DNA of 64,000 nucleotides from Rhabdobacter roseus (GTDB lineage Bacteria; Bacteroidota; Bacteroidia; Cytophagales; Spirosomataceae): NCBI RefSeq assembly GCF_014202275.1, contig NZ_JACHGF010000008.1, positions 1 to 64,000 of the forward strand, read 5' to 3'. Shown piece by piece: positions 1 to 8,150 of this stretch (position 1 is its first letter; each line of letters starts with the position of its first letter). The notes under the pieces were generated by a model. It saw only the letters and a program-made list of their open reading frames with translations, ran no database searches and was not told where the DNA came from. The position numbers and the translations under genes were made by a program.

Positions 1-372
1 TTTGGGTACTCTGAATTTGATGAACGTTTTGCCCTTCTTATCCCTTCGTTGCTGATTGTAAAGCAGTTTACTTTCCTTCATAAGCCGGTACACCTTCTTG
101 AAATTGATGATCAAGTCCAAGTTCTGGCGCAGCCAGTGAGTCACCTTTATATAGCCATAGTCGACGAAATCCTGCTGTAAGAGCTCCTCGATCCGCCTGA
201 CGATCTCCTGATTGGAAAGCAGCCTACCGTCCAACGTTCGGGTATGGGTGCTGGGCCTAAGTCCCTGCTTGCCGCCCGTGCTCTGATAGTACCAGCTGCT
301 GGTAGGAATCTGCAAGAGATTCAAAATCTGCCTGGTTTGGTAACCCTGAGTGATGAACTGAGAGGCCACCAT
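1..372 (-). CDS. IS3-family transposase OrfB (integrase catalytic subunit), N-terminal fragment
   Basis: The reading frame is open from the slippery A run and has its own ATG at 372. It continues to the window edge, giving about 124 residues. The visible part contains an IPTSSWYYQS segment and then an HTH_21-type region with YGYIKVTHWLRQNL and FKKVYRLMKESKLL, both typical of IS3 OrfB. The DDE catalytic core would lie beyond base 1, so activity cannot be judged. In the family this protein is made mainly as an OrfAB fusion through a -1 frameshift in the end of OrfA. Confidence 0.8.
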   Translation of the reverse strand, partial: MVASQFITQGYQTRQILNLLQIPTSSWYYQSTGGKQGLRPSTHTRTLDGRLLSNQEIVRRIEELLQQDFVDYGYIKVTHWLRQNLDLIINFKKVYRLMKESKLLYNQQRRDKKGKTFIKFRVPK

Positions 373-674
373 CAGCCGGTCTTGTTTCTGGATTGCGTTT
401 TTTTTAGCAGTTCTTCCTTTACGGCAAGCGCCAACTCCTTCTCAGCCACTAGCTTCTTCAACGCCAGATTTTCTAGCTGTAGACGCCGCAGTTCGGGATC
501 AACGCGCTGGTAGGCTTTGAGCCCATCCCGGCCGCCGGTCTCCAACTGGTCCCGCCAGCGGTAGATCATTTTGGCGTAAATTCCGTGGCGACGGATGGTC
601 TGGGCAATTCCAGTGGCCTCGGCCTCTTTCAGGATTGCCAGCTTCTCTTCGACTGAAAATTTTCTCCTTGACAT
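372..674 (-). CDS. IS3-family transposase OrfA (DNA-binding subunit)
   Basis: This 100-residue protein is the helix-turn-helix subunit of an IS3-type transposase. It begins with the SRRKFSVEEKLAILKEA type of start common to IS3 OrfA. The HTH lies at about residues 10-45 and includes the IYAKMIYRWRDQL recognition helix. A leucine-rich coiled coil (about 60-95) follows and is used for multimerisation. Near its end the coding strand has a run of eight A (T run at 398-405), a typical A-AAA-AAA slippery site. Its stop overlaps the OrfB ATG (TGATG at 370-374). This is the layout for programmed -1 frameshifting into an OrfAB fusion transposase. Confidence 0.88.
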   Translation of the reverse strand: MSRRKFSVEEKLAILKEAEATGIAQTIRRHGIYAKMIYRWRDQLETGGRDGLKAYQRVDPELRRLQLENLALKKLVAEKELALAVKEELLKKTQSRNKTG

Positions 675-731
675 AATCCTACTAATTTAAGGGGTTTAAT
701 TAGTAGAATCCAGTTCCAGGTTTTTAGGGGG

Positions 732-947
732 CTAGTACAATGTTAATTCGGAATTCTTGATTAAAAAATTACTCAGATCTTTCCAACTTAATAAGTCATT
801 AGCCCATCTCCATTCTCTAATTGTCATTTCAGCAGTAATATCAGTCCAAGGGTCTGCTTCTGGGTCAAGTGGACTACAAAGTCTGTGTTGTTCCTTGAAT
901 ATTTCAAGAATTTCTTCTGCTGTATATTTTTCTATCGTGTCTGTCAT
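732..947 (-). CDS. Small hypothetical protein, 3' end probably replaced by the IS
   Basis: The protein has 71 residues when read from the ATG at 947 (MTDTIEKYTAEEI). A GTG five codons upstream (962) is possible but less likely. It is acidic and helical, with no signal peptide or membrane segment, and I do not recognise a domain. The last codons and the TAG stop (732-734) fall inside the predicted IS terminus at about 739. The natural C-terminus has therefore probably been lost and replaced by a short IS-encoded tail. Base composition is AT-rich like the OLD gene beside it, and both read in the same direction across the palindromic spacer 963-1097. Confidence 0.55.
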   Translation of the reverse strand: MTDTIEKYTAEEILEIFKEQHRLCSPLDPEADPWTDITAEMTIREWRWANDLLSWKDLSNFLIKNSELTLY

Positions 948-962
948 TTTAAAATAGGGCAC

Positions 963-1097
963 AACGTTTTGCAGCTACCCGAAGGGCGGGACTTTTACCA
1001 CAAAACTTGATTTGAAAAACTAATGTTTGATTAACCACAAAACTGTCTTTGGAACACGAAACCCCGCCTTTTGGGTAGGTGCTGTTGGCAGTAGTTT
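963..1097 (-). repeat. Imperfect palindrome resembling an integron attC site
   Basis: On the minus strand this spacer begins TGCCAACAGCACCTACCC and ends GGGTAGCTGC AAAACGTTGTGC. The outer blocks (about 964-992 and 1060-1091) are inverted copies with mismatches and an extra bulge. The 3' end carries GTTGTGC, close to the GTTRRRY core of attC sites, and the 5' end carries a CCAAC block like the RYYYAAC partner. It lies just downstream of the OLD gene, as attC sites lie in gene cassettes. The assignment is an inference: no integrase gene is visible and the core sequences deviate from consensus. Confidence 0.4.
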
Positions 1098-2972
1098 TCA
1101 TTTTAGTTTAAGTGAATTATTTACCACTTCTATTGGATTTGCTCCCTTTTTTATTCTAATTGGAAAACCAGTTACTTCAAGAATATCCGTTGAAAGATTG
1201 ACGTCAAGATAAATGTCTTCACCGTCTATATGTTTGGTAAGTGTAAATAAGCTTGATTTAGCACCAAAAAGATTGTTGGAAAATATTTTCAACTCAGTAT
1301 CTGTTGTCTCTTTCTTTAAAGATGCGAGTGCAGGTGAAACCATTGCTAATAGCAAATCTCGAATTGCTTCAGCTTCGTTTATTTCCTTTACGTTTGAACA
1401 AAAGGTCATAGCACGAATTATATCGCTATAAATCTCTTTTACTTTTTCAGAATTTTCCTCCAACAGTCCATTAACTTCATACGATGCTGCGTTGGGCTTT
1501 TCATCGACTGTTAAAGTAGCTGAATGCTGATAATATGCTTCAATTGTTCCTTTCCTAAGTATGAAACACCCAAGTTTTTCTAAAAAATTTAAAAGTGATG
1601 ATAAACGGACTTTTAACGTTAACCATTCAGCTCCATTAGATACTTTTTGTATTTCTTCATCCGAAGTGTTGAATAACCAACAGAACGCACTTCTTCTTTT
1701 AGCAATTAGTTCATCTTTTCCTTTGTCTCTATTTATCCAATAATAATGTAACTCTGCCTGATTTTTAATATCGTCCCATTTAGTAGAAACTATCTGACAG
1801 AAATCATTATAAATGTCTTTTGCAAATTTAGCTGCATCTCTATGTCCAAGTCCAGCTGCTAATTCTGTAGCTTGAGATAGGTTTGTGAATACACCAATAA
1901 TATCCAAGTCATCTGTAATTGCATCTGCGTCTGCAAGGAGAGCAGGAACTTTTCCTATTAAACGAAAAAGTTTAATTACTACTGGAAATTGTCCTTTACC
2001 TGTTACTGGTAATATTTGAGAACCAGCTGCCTCCAAATTCAAAGAGAGTTTTCTACTTAATGCCGAGCAAATGATTTCATCGCTAGGCCCTTCAACTAAT
2101 AATGGTGTATGGCAAAAAAGTGCCAATTTATGTTCTTGCCCAAGTCTTGTAAGTAATGCTTGCAATTTTTTACTCTGGAAGTCGCCAAGAGAAGGGTCAA
2201 TTTGAATTGGGCTTTCTTGAATGTCTTTGCAAAACACAATTGAAGCCAGTTGAGTTACAGAATTGACTTCAATAAATTCAGTTGAATGTGTTGATATAAA
2301 AATTAATTTTTTTCCTTTATCTGTATTACTCCCTGCGACTTTTTTGATTTCGTTCAAAAGAAATGATTGAAGTTGTGGGTGTAATGATACTTCAGGTTCA
2401 TCAATTAATAGACAACCAACTTCATCATCATAAAGTGATGCTAATATCGCAGCTAAATGTAATAAACCACTTGCCTCCCGAGCAGACGAATAATTTTTAC
2501 TCGTTGTTTGGTCAACTCTTGAAAAGAAGATTTTTAAATTTCCTCCGTCCCAATCCACGACAATATCTCTTTTAAAAAGCTTACGTAATCTCTCTTGTAC
2601 TTTAATTAATACATCTGCTCTTTCAGAAAGAGTTGCAAAATCACCAAGAATGGTTTCCGTTTGATGTCTTCTTGCTGTAGCAGATTTGTCTCCAAACGTT
2701 GCACTGTCAAACCTTGGTTGTCCTCGCTGCCCGTCATAATCAGACCTATAGTTTTCCATAGGACCAAGTCTACCAGCAGAAACATATCTTATTTTCTTTC
2801 CGTTTAAGTGTGCACTTAGAGAATGTTTTAATCCTCTTAGAAGCTGAGTTTTGCCTGCTCCATTTGGACCAAGAAATGTAGTTATTCCTCCGTAAATTTT
2901 AATTGTCGGGTTTTGAATACCAGTTATTCCTGATTGATTTAGATTTATATTAATGTCAAATGGAAATATCAT
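1098..2972 (-). CDS. OLD-family ATP-dependent nuclease (AAA/ABC ATPase + TOPRIM)
   Basis: The protein is 624 residues from the ATG at 2972. The frame is open to 3086, but that extension looks non-coding. The N-terminal ABC-type ATPase has Walker A GPNGAGKT (residues 35-42), a Walker B LLIDEPEVSLHP and an ISTHSTEF switch segment. The C-terminal half has a TOPRIM core with LLVEGPSDE and LADADAITDD. This order is that of OLD-family nucleases, several of which act in phage defence. There is no UvrD-type helicase next to it, so it is not an obvious Gabija GajA and looks like a stand-alone class 1 OLD protein. The gene is strongly AT-rich and lacks the GGTAC(C/T) motif found everywhere else, pointing to transfer from another genome. 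Confidence 0.82.
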   Translation of the reverse strand: MIFPFDININLNQSGITGIQNPTIKIYGGITTFLGPNGAGKTQLLRGLKHSLSAHLNGKKIRYVSAGRLGPMENYRSDYDGQRGQPRFDSATFGDKSATARRHQTETILGDFATLSERADVLIKVQERLRKLFKRDIVVDWDGGNLKIFFSRVDQTTSKNYSSAREASGLLHLAAILASLYDDEVGCLLIDEPEVSLHPQLQSFLLNEIKKVAGSNTDKGKKLIFISTHSTEFIEVNSVTQLASIVFCKDIQESPIQIDPSLGDFQSKKLQALLTRLGQEHKLALFCHTPLLVEGPSDEIICSALSRKLSLNLEAAGSQILPVTGKGQFPVVIKLFRLIGKVPALLADADAITDDLDIIGVFTNLSQATELAAGLGHRDAAKFAKDIYNDFCQIVSTKWDDIKNQAELHYYWINRDKGKDELIAKRRSAFCWLFNTSDEEIQKVSNGAEWLTLKVRLSSLLNFLEKLGCFILRKGTIEAYYQHSATLTVDEKPNAASYEVNGLLEENSEKVKEIYSDIIRAMTFCSNVKEINEAEAIRDLLLAMVSPALASLKKETTDTELKIFSNNLFGAKSSLFTLTKHIDGEDIYLDVNLSTDILEVTGFPIRIKKGANPIEVVNNSLKLK

Positions 2973-3006
2973 ATTGTGGTTCTTTTTAAAATTGCTGCCA
3001 ACATCT

Positions 3007-3034
3007 GTATACACGAACCCCCTTTCGTATATAC
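3007..3034. repeat. Imperfect hairpin in the leader of the OLD gene
   Basis: Arms 3007-3017 and 3024-3034 are inverted copies (GTATACACGAA and TTCGTATATAC) with one mismatch. A second short hairpin, ATAGG-TAGTG-CCTAT on the minus strand, follows upstream at about 3040-3055. There is no T run, so it is not a simple terminator. It may be a leader structure or the other boundary of the acquired segment. Confidence 0.35.
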
Positions 3035-3209
3035 CCCTAATATAGGCACTACCTATCCGTTTGCAAACGACTACAAACGCTTTCAATCGACTGTAAATAC
3101 TTAATTACCGAATGGGAGCCGGGCCAGGTACCACCTTTGTATCGTCGCTGGTGTCAGCCAGTTACGGTAACGCAATAGCTAGTTAGGTACTTTTAAAACA
3201 AGAAACAAC

Positions 3210-3560
3210 ATGAACACGGTAAAACTCATCGGGAACGTAGGACGTGAGATCCTGGTCAAAGAATTTGAAGGCGGCAAGCTGGCTACGTTTAGCCTGGCCA
3301 CCAACGAAACCTACACCAACCGCCAGCAGCAGGAGGTCACCAATACGGCCTGGCACACGGTAGTAGCCTGGGGCAAGCTGGCGCAGCAGTGCGAGCAGCT
3401 GCTGGCCAAAGGCAAGCTGGTGGCGGTGGAGGGTAAGCTTAACTACCGCCAGTACCTCAACAAGGAGAACCAAACGGTAAAAGTAACCGAAATTGTGGCC
3501 TTTAAAATTGAGGAGGTAGGGCGACCAGAGGGCACGCCGAACGTACGGATGGTGGCCTAA
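3210..3560 (+). CDS. ssb: Single-stranded DNA-binding protein
   Basis: This 116-residue protein is a compact SSB consisting of one OB fold. It begins MNTVKLIGNVGREILVKEF and carries family landmarks such as FSLATNETY, TAWHTVVAWGKLAQ and AVEGKLNYRQY. SSB coats single-stranded DNA during replication, recombination and repair. The acidic C-terminal tail (DDDIPF type) used for protein recruitment is absent; the protein ends TPNVRMVA. It is therefore probably a secondary SSB paralogue rather than the main replicative one. It sits just outside the AT-rich island and has the native base composition and the GGTAC motif. Confidence 0.9.
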   Translation: MNTVKLIGNVGREILVKEFEGGKLATFSLATNETYTNRQQQEVTNTAWHTVVAWGKLAQQCEQLLAKGKLVAVEGKLNYRQYLNKENQTVKVTEIVAFKIEEVGRPEGTPNVRMVA

Positions 3561-3625
3561 GGTATCCGTCAGGAAGGTACTCGCCGGGCCAAGGTACCTG
3601 GGCGGGTACCTCCCCGTTTTGTGGG

Positions 3626-4033
3626 TTAGTCCGCCGTGGGGCGTTTCGGTTGGTTGCGGTGGCGTAGCAGCACCACCGTCAGCCCGAAAATGATCGCGGT
3701 CAGGGGCGTAAAAATCAGCTTCTCGGTGTCGTTGGTCGAGAGCAAATTACCGACGGTATTGAGCAGGAACAGGAAGGCCATGAACCACAGCACAAAGCCC
3801 ACGAGGCGGGCAGGAAGCTGGATGGGCAGGAGCCGGGCGTTGATGAGGACGATTAACAGAAAGAAGGCATTTACGACCAGAGATAGGGATTCGAAGCGGT
3901 ACATGTCCGCTTGGGTCTGTATCCGGCCGCCCCAGACGATGTCGTAGGGAATAATTCCCGTCAGAACGAGGAGATGAAAGACGATGGTCAGCGAAAAAAT
4001 GAGGATCAAGCCGCGGGTCGCGAAGGTTGCCAT
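3626..4033 (-). CDS. Small four-helix integral membrane protein, unknown function
   Basis: The protein has 135 residues from the ATG at 4033; the frame extends upstream to 4129 through the carB terminator, so the later start is preferred. Four hydrophobic segments lie near residues 7-27, 50-68, 76-98 and 105-123, followed by a basic tail ending RHRNQPKRPTAD. I do not recognise a family; small proteins of this design are common in Bacteroidota. It lies downstream of carB on the same strand but beyond a strong terminator, so it is probably transcribed separately. Confidence 0.6.
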   Translation of the reverse strand: MATFATRGLILIFSLTIVFHLLVLTGIIPYDIVWGGRIQTQADMYRFESLSLVVNAFFLLIVLINARLLPIQLPARLVGFVLWFMAFLFLLNTVGNLLSTNDTEKLIFTPLTAIIFGLTVVLLRHRNQPKRPTAD

Positions 4034-4108
4034 GGAGTAGGGAGCCGATAAGCGTAAAACGTGCGTAAAGTACCCGAAATTTGGCCTGAATAGAAATGAT
4101 CCGCTCAC

Positions 4109-4142
4109 AAAAAATCTCCGCGCAGGCATTGCTGCGCGGAGA
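4109..4142 (-). terminator. Rho-independent terminator after carB
   Basis: Reading the minus strand, a GC-rich stem (TCTCCGCGCAG with CTGCGCGGAGA, 4115-4142, about 11 pairs) is followed by TTTTTT at 4114-4109. It lies 25 bases beyond the carB stop. Confidence 0.85.
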
Positions 4143-4166
4143 CTGGAAGTGATTCGCCGGAAGTAC

Positions 4167-6995
4167 CTAGCGGCTTAGGTACAGGTTCCGTTCGCCGTAG
4201 ATGCGCTGGAAGAAATCGTCCTGGAGGTCATCAATGAAGTAGATGGCCTCGCCGGTGGATTTCATTTCGGGCCCGAGCTCTTTGTTTACGTTCGGGAATT
4301 TATTGAACGAGAAAACCGGAATCTTGATGGCCCAGCCCTTTTTGACGGGCTTGAAGTCAAAGTCCTTCACTTTCTTTTCGCCCAGCATGAGCTTGGTGGC
4401 GTAGTTGACGTAGGGCTCCTGGTAGGCTTTGCAAATGAAAGGTACCGTGCGCGAGGCCCTGGGGTTGGCTTCGATCACGTACACCTTGCCGTTCTTGACC
4501 GCAAACTGCACGTTGATGAGGCCTTTTACTTCCATGGCCAGGGCTATCTTGCGGGTGTACTCTTCGATTTGCCGGATCTCGTCGTCGGTGAGGTCAAAGG
4601 GAGGCAGGGCCGCGTGGGAGTCACCAGAGTGGATACCGGCGGGCTCGATGTGCTCCATTACCCCGATGATGTAGGCGTCTTCGCCGTCGCAGATGGCGTC
4701 GGCCTCGGCCTCAATGGCTCCTTCGAGGAAGTGATCCAGCAGGATGTTGTTGTCCGGGATGTCGTGCAGGATCTTCACCACGTGTTGTTCCAGTTCCCGC
4801 TCGTTGATGACGATCTTCATGCTTTGTCCGCCCAGTACGTAGCTGGGGCGCACCAGCAGCGGGAAGCCCAGCCCGCGCGAGAGCTCCACGGCGGCGTCGG
4901 AGGTACGAACCGTCCCGAACTTGGGGTAGGGGATGTCCAGGTCGTGGAGGAGTGCCGAGAAGCGCCCGCGGTCTTCGGCCCAGTCCAGGGAGTGGTAGCT
5001 GGTACCGATGATCTTGATGCCGTACTTGTCCAGTTTCTCGGCCATCTTGAGGGCCGTTTGTCCACCCAGCTGCACAATGACCCCCTCGGGTTTTTCGTGC
5101 TCGATGATGTCGAAGACGTGCTCCCAGAACACGGGCTCAAAATACAGCTTGTCCGAAATGTCTGGGTCGGTAGAAACCGTCTCGGGGTTGCAGTTGATCA
5201 TGATGGTTTCGTAGCCGCATTCTTTGGCGGCCAGTACGCCGTGTACGCAGGAGTAGTCAAACTCGATGCCCTGCCCGATGCGGTTAGGACCCGAGCCCAG
5301 TACGACCACTTTCTTTTTATCGGAGACGATCGACTCGTTGTCGGGGTTGTCCTGCGAGGTATTGAACGTAGAGTAGTAGTAAGGCGTGCGGGCTTCAAAC
5401 TCCGCCGCGCAGGTATCCACGCATTTGTACACGCGCTTGATGCCCATTTCTTTGCGGCGGGCGTACACCTTGCTTTCCTTCACGCCCAGCAGGTGCGCAA
5501 TCTGGCGGTCAGCGTAGCCTTTCTGCTTGGCCGTGAGCATGAGTTCGTAGGGTAGGTCTTCGAGCTCGTACTTTTCAATTTTATGTTCCAGCTCAATGAG
5601 CTCTTCAATCTGGCGCAGGAACCAGGCGTCGATCTTGGTGAGGTTCTGGATGGTCTTGAACGAAAGCCCGATCTTGAAGGCGTCGTAAATGTGAAAGAGG
5701 CGGTCCCAGCTCGGATGCGCCAGGCTGTGCTTGATGGCTTCCTGGTTGAGCAGCTCGCGGCCGTCGGCCCCCAGGCCGTTGCGCCGGATCTCCAGCGACT
5801 GGCAGGCTTTCTGCAACGCTTCCTGGAAGTTCCGGCCGATGCCCATCGCTTCGCCCACCGATTTCATTTGAAGGCCCAGTGAGCGGTCCGCACCCTGGAA
5901 TTTGTCGAAGTTCCAGCGGGGTACTTTCACGATCACGTAGTCGATGCTGGGCTCGAAGAAGGCGGAGGTAGTACCTGTAATGGGGTTAATGAGTTCGTCG
6001 AGGTTGTAGCCAATGGCCATTTTGGCGGCGATTTTGGCAATGGGGTAACCCGTAGCCTTGGAGGCCAGCGCCGACGAGCGCGACACGCGCGGGTTGATTT
6101 CGATGACGATGATCTGGTCGTTTTCGGGATTGACCGAAAACTGAATGTTACAGCCCCCGGCAAACTCGCCAATGCCGGCCATGCAGCGAATGGCCAGGTC
6201 ACGCATTTGCTGGTAGAGCGTATCGGGCAGCGTCATGGCGGGAGCTACCGTGATGCTGTCGCCGGTATGTACCCCCATGGGGTCGAAGTTTTCGATGGAA
6301 CAGATGATGATGAAGTTGCCGTTGCCGTCGCGCAGGAGCTCGAGCTCGTACTCTTTCCAGCCCATCACGCTCTGCTCTACCAGTACCTCGTGTACGGGGG
6401 AAGCGTGCAGACCGTTGGTGAGGGCTTTGTCAAAATCCTCGGGCTTTTCCACGAAGCCACCGCCGGTACCTCCCAGGGTGTAGGATGGGCGAATCACGAG
6501 CGGAAAGCCAATCTCCTGGGCAATTTCTTTGCCTTCGAGGAAGGAGCGGGCGGTGCGGCCTTTGCACACATTGGCACCCAATTCCAGCATTTTCAGACGA
6601 AATTTCTCGCGGTCTTCGGTGGTTTCGATGGCCTTGATGTCCACCCCGATGATCTGCACGTCGTACTTCTTCCAAATGCCCGCCTTATCGCAATCGATCG
6701 CTAAATTTAACGCCGTCTGGCCTCCCATGGTTGGCAAAACGGCGTCTATTTTGTGTTTTTCCAGAATTTCAATAATGTACTTTTTTTCCAGCGGCCTTAG
6801 GTACACATGATCGGCGTTGATGGGGTCGGTCATGATCGTGGCCGGGTTGGAGTTGATCAGGATTACTTCAATCCCTTCCTCACGGAGCGACCGGGCGGCC
6901 TGCGAACCGGCGTAGTCGAACTCGCACGCCTGGCCGATGACTATAGGCCCTGAACCAATGATGAGAATGGACTTGATGTTCGGATTTTTTGGCAC
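4167..6995 (-). CDS. carB: Carbamoyl-phosphate synthase large subunit (form without allosteric domain)
   Basis: The enzyme makes carbamoyl phosphate from bicarbonate, ammonia passed from CarA, and two ATP, for arginine and pyrimidine synthesis. The two homologous halves are clear. The first ATP-grasp unit begins KSILIIGSGPIVIGQACEFDY and the second VVVLGSGPNRIGQGIEFDY, each with a PR-SR motif after the metal-binding glutamates. At 942 residues it is about 130 shorter than E. coli CarB. It ends just after the second ATP-grasp unit (FFQRIYGERNLYLSR), so the C-terminal MGS-like regulatory domain that binds UMP and ornithine is missing. Short CarB proteins of this size are known in Bacteroidota. 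carA is not in the window. Confidence 0.95.
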   Translation of the reverse strand: MPKNPNIKSILIIGSGPIVIGQACEFDYAGSQAARSLREEGIEVILINSNPATIMTDPINADHVYLRPLEKKYIIEILEKHKIDAVLPTMGGQTALNLAIDCDKAGIWKKYDVQIIGVDIKAIETTEDREKFRLKMLELGANVCKGRTARSFLEGKEIAQEIGFPLVIRPSYTLGGTGGGFVEKPEDFDKALTNGLHASPVHEVLVEQSVMGWKEYELELLRDGNGNFIIICSIENFDPMGVHTGDSITVAPAMTLPDTLYQQMRDLAIRCMAGIGEFAGGCNIQFSVNPENDQIIVIEINPRVSRSSALASKATGYPIAKIAAKMAIGYNLDELINPITGTTSAFFEPSIDYVIVKVPRWNFDKFQGADRSLGLQMKSVGEAMGIGRNFQEALQKACQSLEIRRNGLGADGRELLNQEAIKHSLAHPSWDRLFHIYDAFKIGLSFKTIQNLTKIDAWFLRQIEELIELEHKIEKYELEDLPYELMLTAKQKGYADRQIAHLLGVKESKVYARRKEMGIKRVYKCVDTCAAEFEARTPYYYSTFNTSQDNPDNESIVSDKKKVVVLGSGPNRIGQGIEFDYSCVHGVLAAKECGYETIMINCNPETVSTDPDISDKLYFEPVFWEHVFDIIEHEKPEGVIVQLGGQTALKMAEKLDKYGIKIIGTSYHSLDWAEDRGRFSALLHDLDIPYPKFGTVRTSDAAVELSRGLGFPLLVRPSYVLGGQSMKIVINERELEQHVVKILHDIPDNNILLDHFLEGAIEAEADAICDGEDAYIIGVMEHIEPAGIHSGDSHAALPPFDLTDDEIRQIEEYTRKIALAMEVKGLINVQFAVKNGKVYVIEANPRASRTVPFICKAYQEPYVNYATKLMLGEKKVKDFDFKPVKKGWAIKIPVFSFNKFPNVNKELGPEMKSTGEAIYFIDDLQDDFFQRIYGERNLYLSR

Positions 6996-7236
6996 AGTAG
7001 TAGAAAATTTTGGAAATGTAGGGAATTGATTTTTTCAATTTTTGAAGAAAGTACCCTCCCGTGCTGCCTCCCTTTATCCTTTGCAAAGGGACTTTTTCGA
7101 GGGGTACGCCCAAAAATTCCACAAAGTTAATGTAGATAGATGGAAAAGGGTAGTCTGATTTCCTAAAATCGACTTTTTAACACTACTTTTATAAAAAAAG
7201 TCAATTGCCACTACGAAAAAGATAATTTGTTTGCGT

Positions 7237-7244
7237 TAAATTTG
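7237..7244 (+). promoter_or_regulatory. Candidate Bacteroidota -7 promoter element
   Basis: TAAATTTG fits the Bacteroidota TAnnTTTG -7 consensus and lies 47 bases before the lipoprotein ATG at 7292. A convincing -33 TTTG element at the usual distance was not seen, so support is modest. Confidence 0.3.
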
Positions 7245-7291
7245 AGTTCCAGCTCCTTGGTTCCTTTTATCCACCTAACCATATACTATTC

Positions 7292-8125
7292 ATGAAAGTA
7301 CCCGGTACGTTCTTCTTCGTGGCAGGCATCGCCCTATTTTGCGCAGGATGCCAAGATCCCCAACTGCCAGAGCCTATTTACTTAAAAAGTGTCCGGGAGG
7401 CTAGGTACCTACCCACCGATAGCCTTATCGTGATGTACCAGTACAATGAGGAAGGAAAACTTCTTTTAGAGCACCGAATACAGGAGGGTAGAACCTTTAA
7501 GATCCGGGCTATTGAGAAAATGGAAAAGCTAGGCTGGTATGGTAATGGAGCCTACGTCCTCATTACGTACAATGAGCAAAATCAACCCCTTTTGGTTAAA
7601 CATTATCGTTCTAATATGGGCTGGCAACTATATGAGTCAGACTCCTCGATATATGAAAATGGACGGTTGATCCAGCTAATACATCATGACTATACTTTTC
7701 AAGCGCCGCCAACGATGGTTACAGGATGGCCCATGTGGATTTCAAAGCGATACTACAACTATGGTAGTCATGGGCGTGTAAGTGATATTAAAGACTCCGT
7801 ATTTATCAAGCACGACATGGTAGGGATGTTACTTGTCGAGGCGCCTCCAAAGTACCTTTACACCAATACGACGACCTTTCAGTACAACAACCGCGGAGAG
7901 CTCAGTAAAAAAATAGCCTTTACGGAGAATGATCGAAGGTACCTATATACAAACGGGAGGTGGGTACTTGGTGTTTCCCAACCCGCCGATTTTATCCCAG
8001 GCGAAACTACCTACGCCTACGAGTACGCTCCCGACGGGCGTTTGACTCGACAAACCGCTACCTATACCGACGGCACTGATCCCCGCGAGTACGTGAGCGA
8101 ATGGACGTATGCGTATAACCGATAA
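7292..8125 (+). CDS. Hypothetical lipoprotein with YD-like repeat character
   Basis: The protein has 277 residues. A Sec/lipoprotein signal (FFFVAGIALFCAGC) ends in a lipobox with the cysteine at residue 20. The rest is rich in aromatic/polar strands such as MYQYNEEGKLLLEH, TFQYNNRGELSKK and YEYAPDGRLTRQTATY. This (Y/F)-x-Y-N-x-x-G-x-L pattern resembles the short beta-hairpin units of YD/RHS repeats and of lipoproteins found in Bacteroidota. The function is unknown; it is probably exported and anchored in a membrane. It converges on the glg operon, separated by a bidirectional terminator. Confidence 0.65.
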   Translation: MKVPGTFFFVAGIALFCAGCQDPQLPEPIYLKSVREARYLPTDSLIVMYQYNEEGKLLLEHRIQEGRTFKIRAIEKMEKLGWYGNGAYVLITYNEQNQPLLVKHYRSNMGWQLYESDSSIYENGRLIQLIHHDYTFQAPPTMVTGWPMWISKRYYNYGSHGRVSDIKDSVFIKHDMVGMLLVEAPPKYLYTNTTTFQYNNRGELSKKIAFTENDRRYLYTNGRWVLGVSQPADFIPGETTYAYEYAPDGRLTRQTATYTDGTDPREYVSEWTYAYNR

Positions 8126-8150
8126 GTACCTACTGGGATAAAAAGGAGTC

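Larger units (their letters stand above)
1..739 (-). mobile_element. IS3-family insertion sequence, partial (left end in window, rest beyond the edge)
   Basis: The element reads on the minus strand. It holds a complete OrfA and the first part of OrfB, which runs off the window at base 1. The likely terminus is near 739, where the minus strand reads TGTACTAGCCCCC, beginning with the TG usual for IS3 ends. The matching right end lies outside the window, so neither the inverted repeat nor the target duplication can be confirmed. The insertion appears to have removed the 3' end of the small gene next to it. Confidence 0.8.

Noticed and set aside
1098-2972. Gabija GajA
   Set aside because: No UvrD-type GajB gene lies next to it; only the ATPase/TOPRIM protein is visible in the window.
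4569-5555. Long plus-strand frame opposite carB
   Set aside because: It lies entirely antisense to carB, a gene with full conserved motifs, and has the low-complexity look of a GC-rich shadow.
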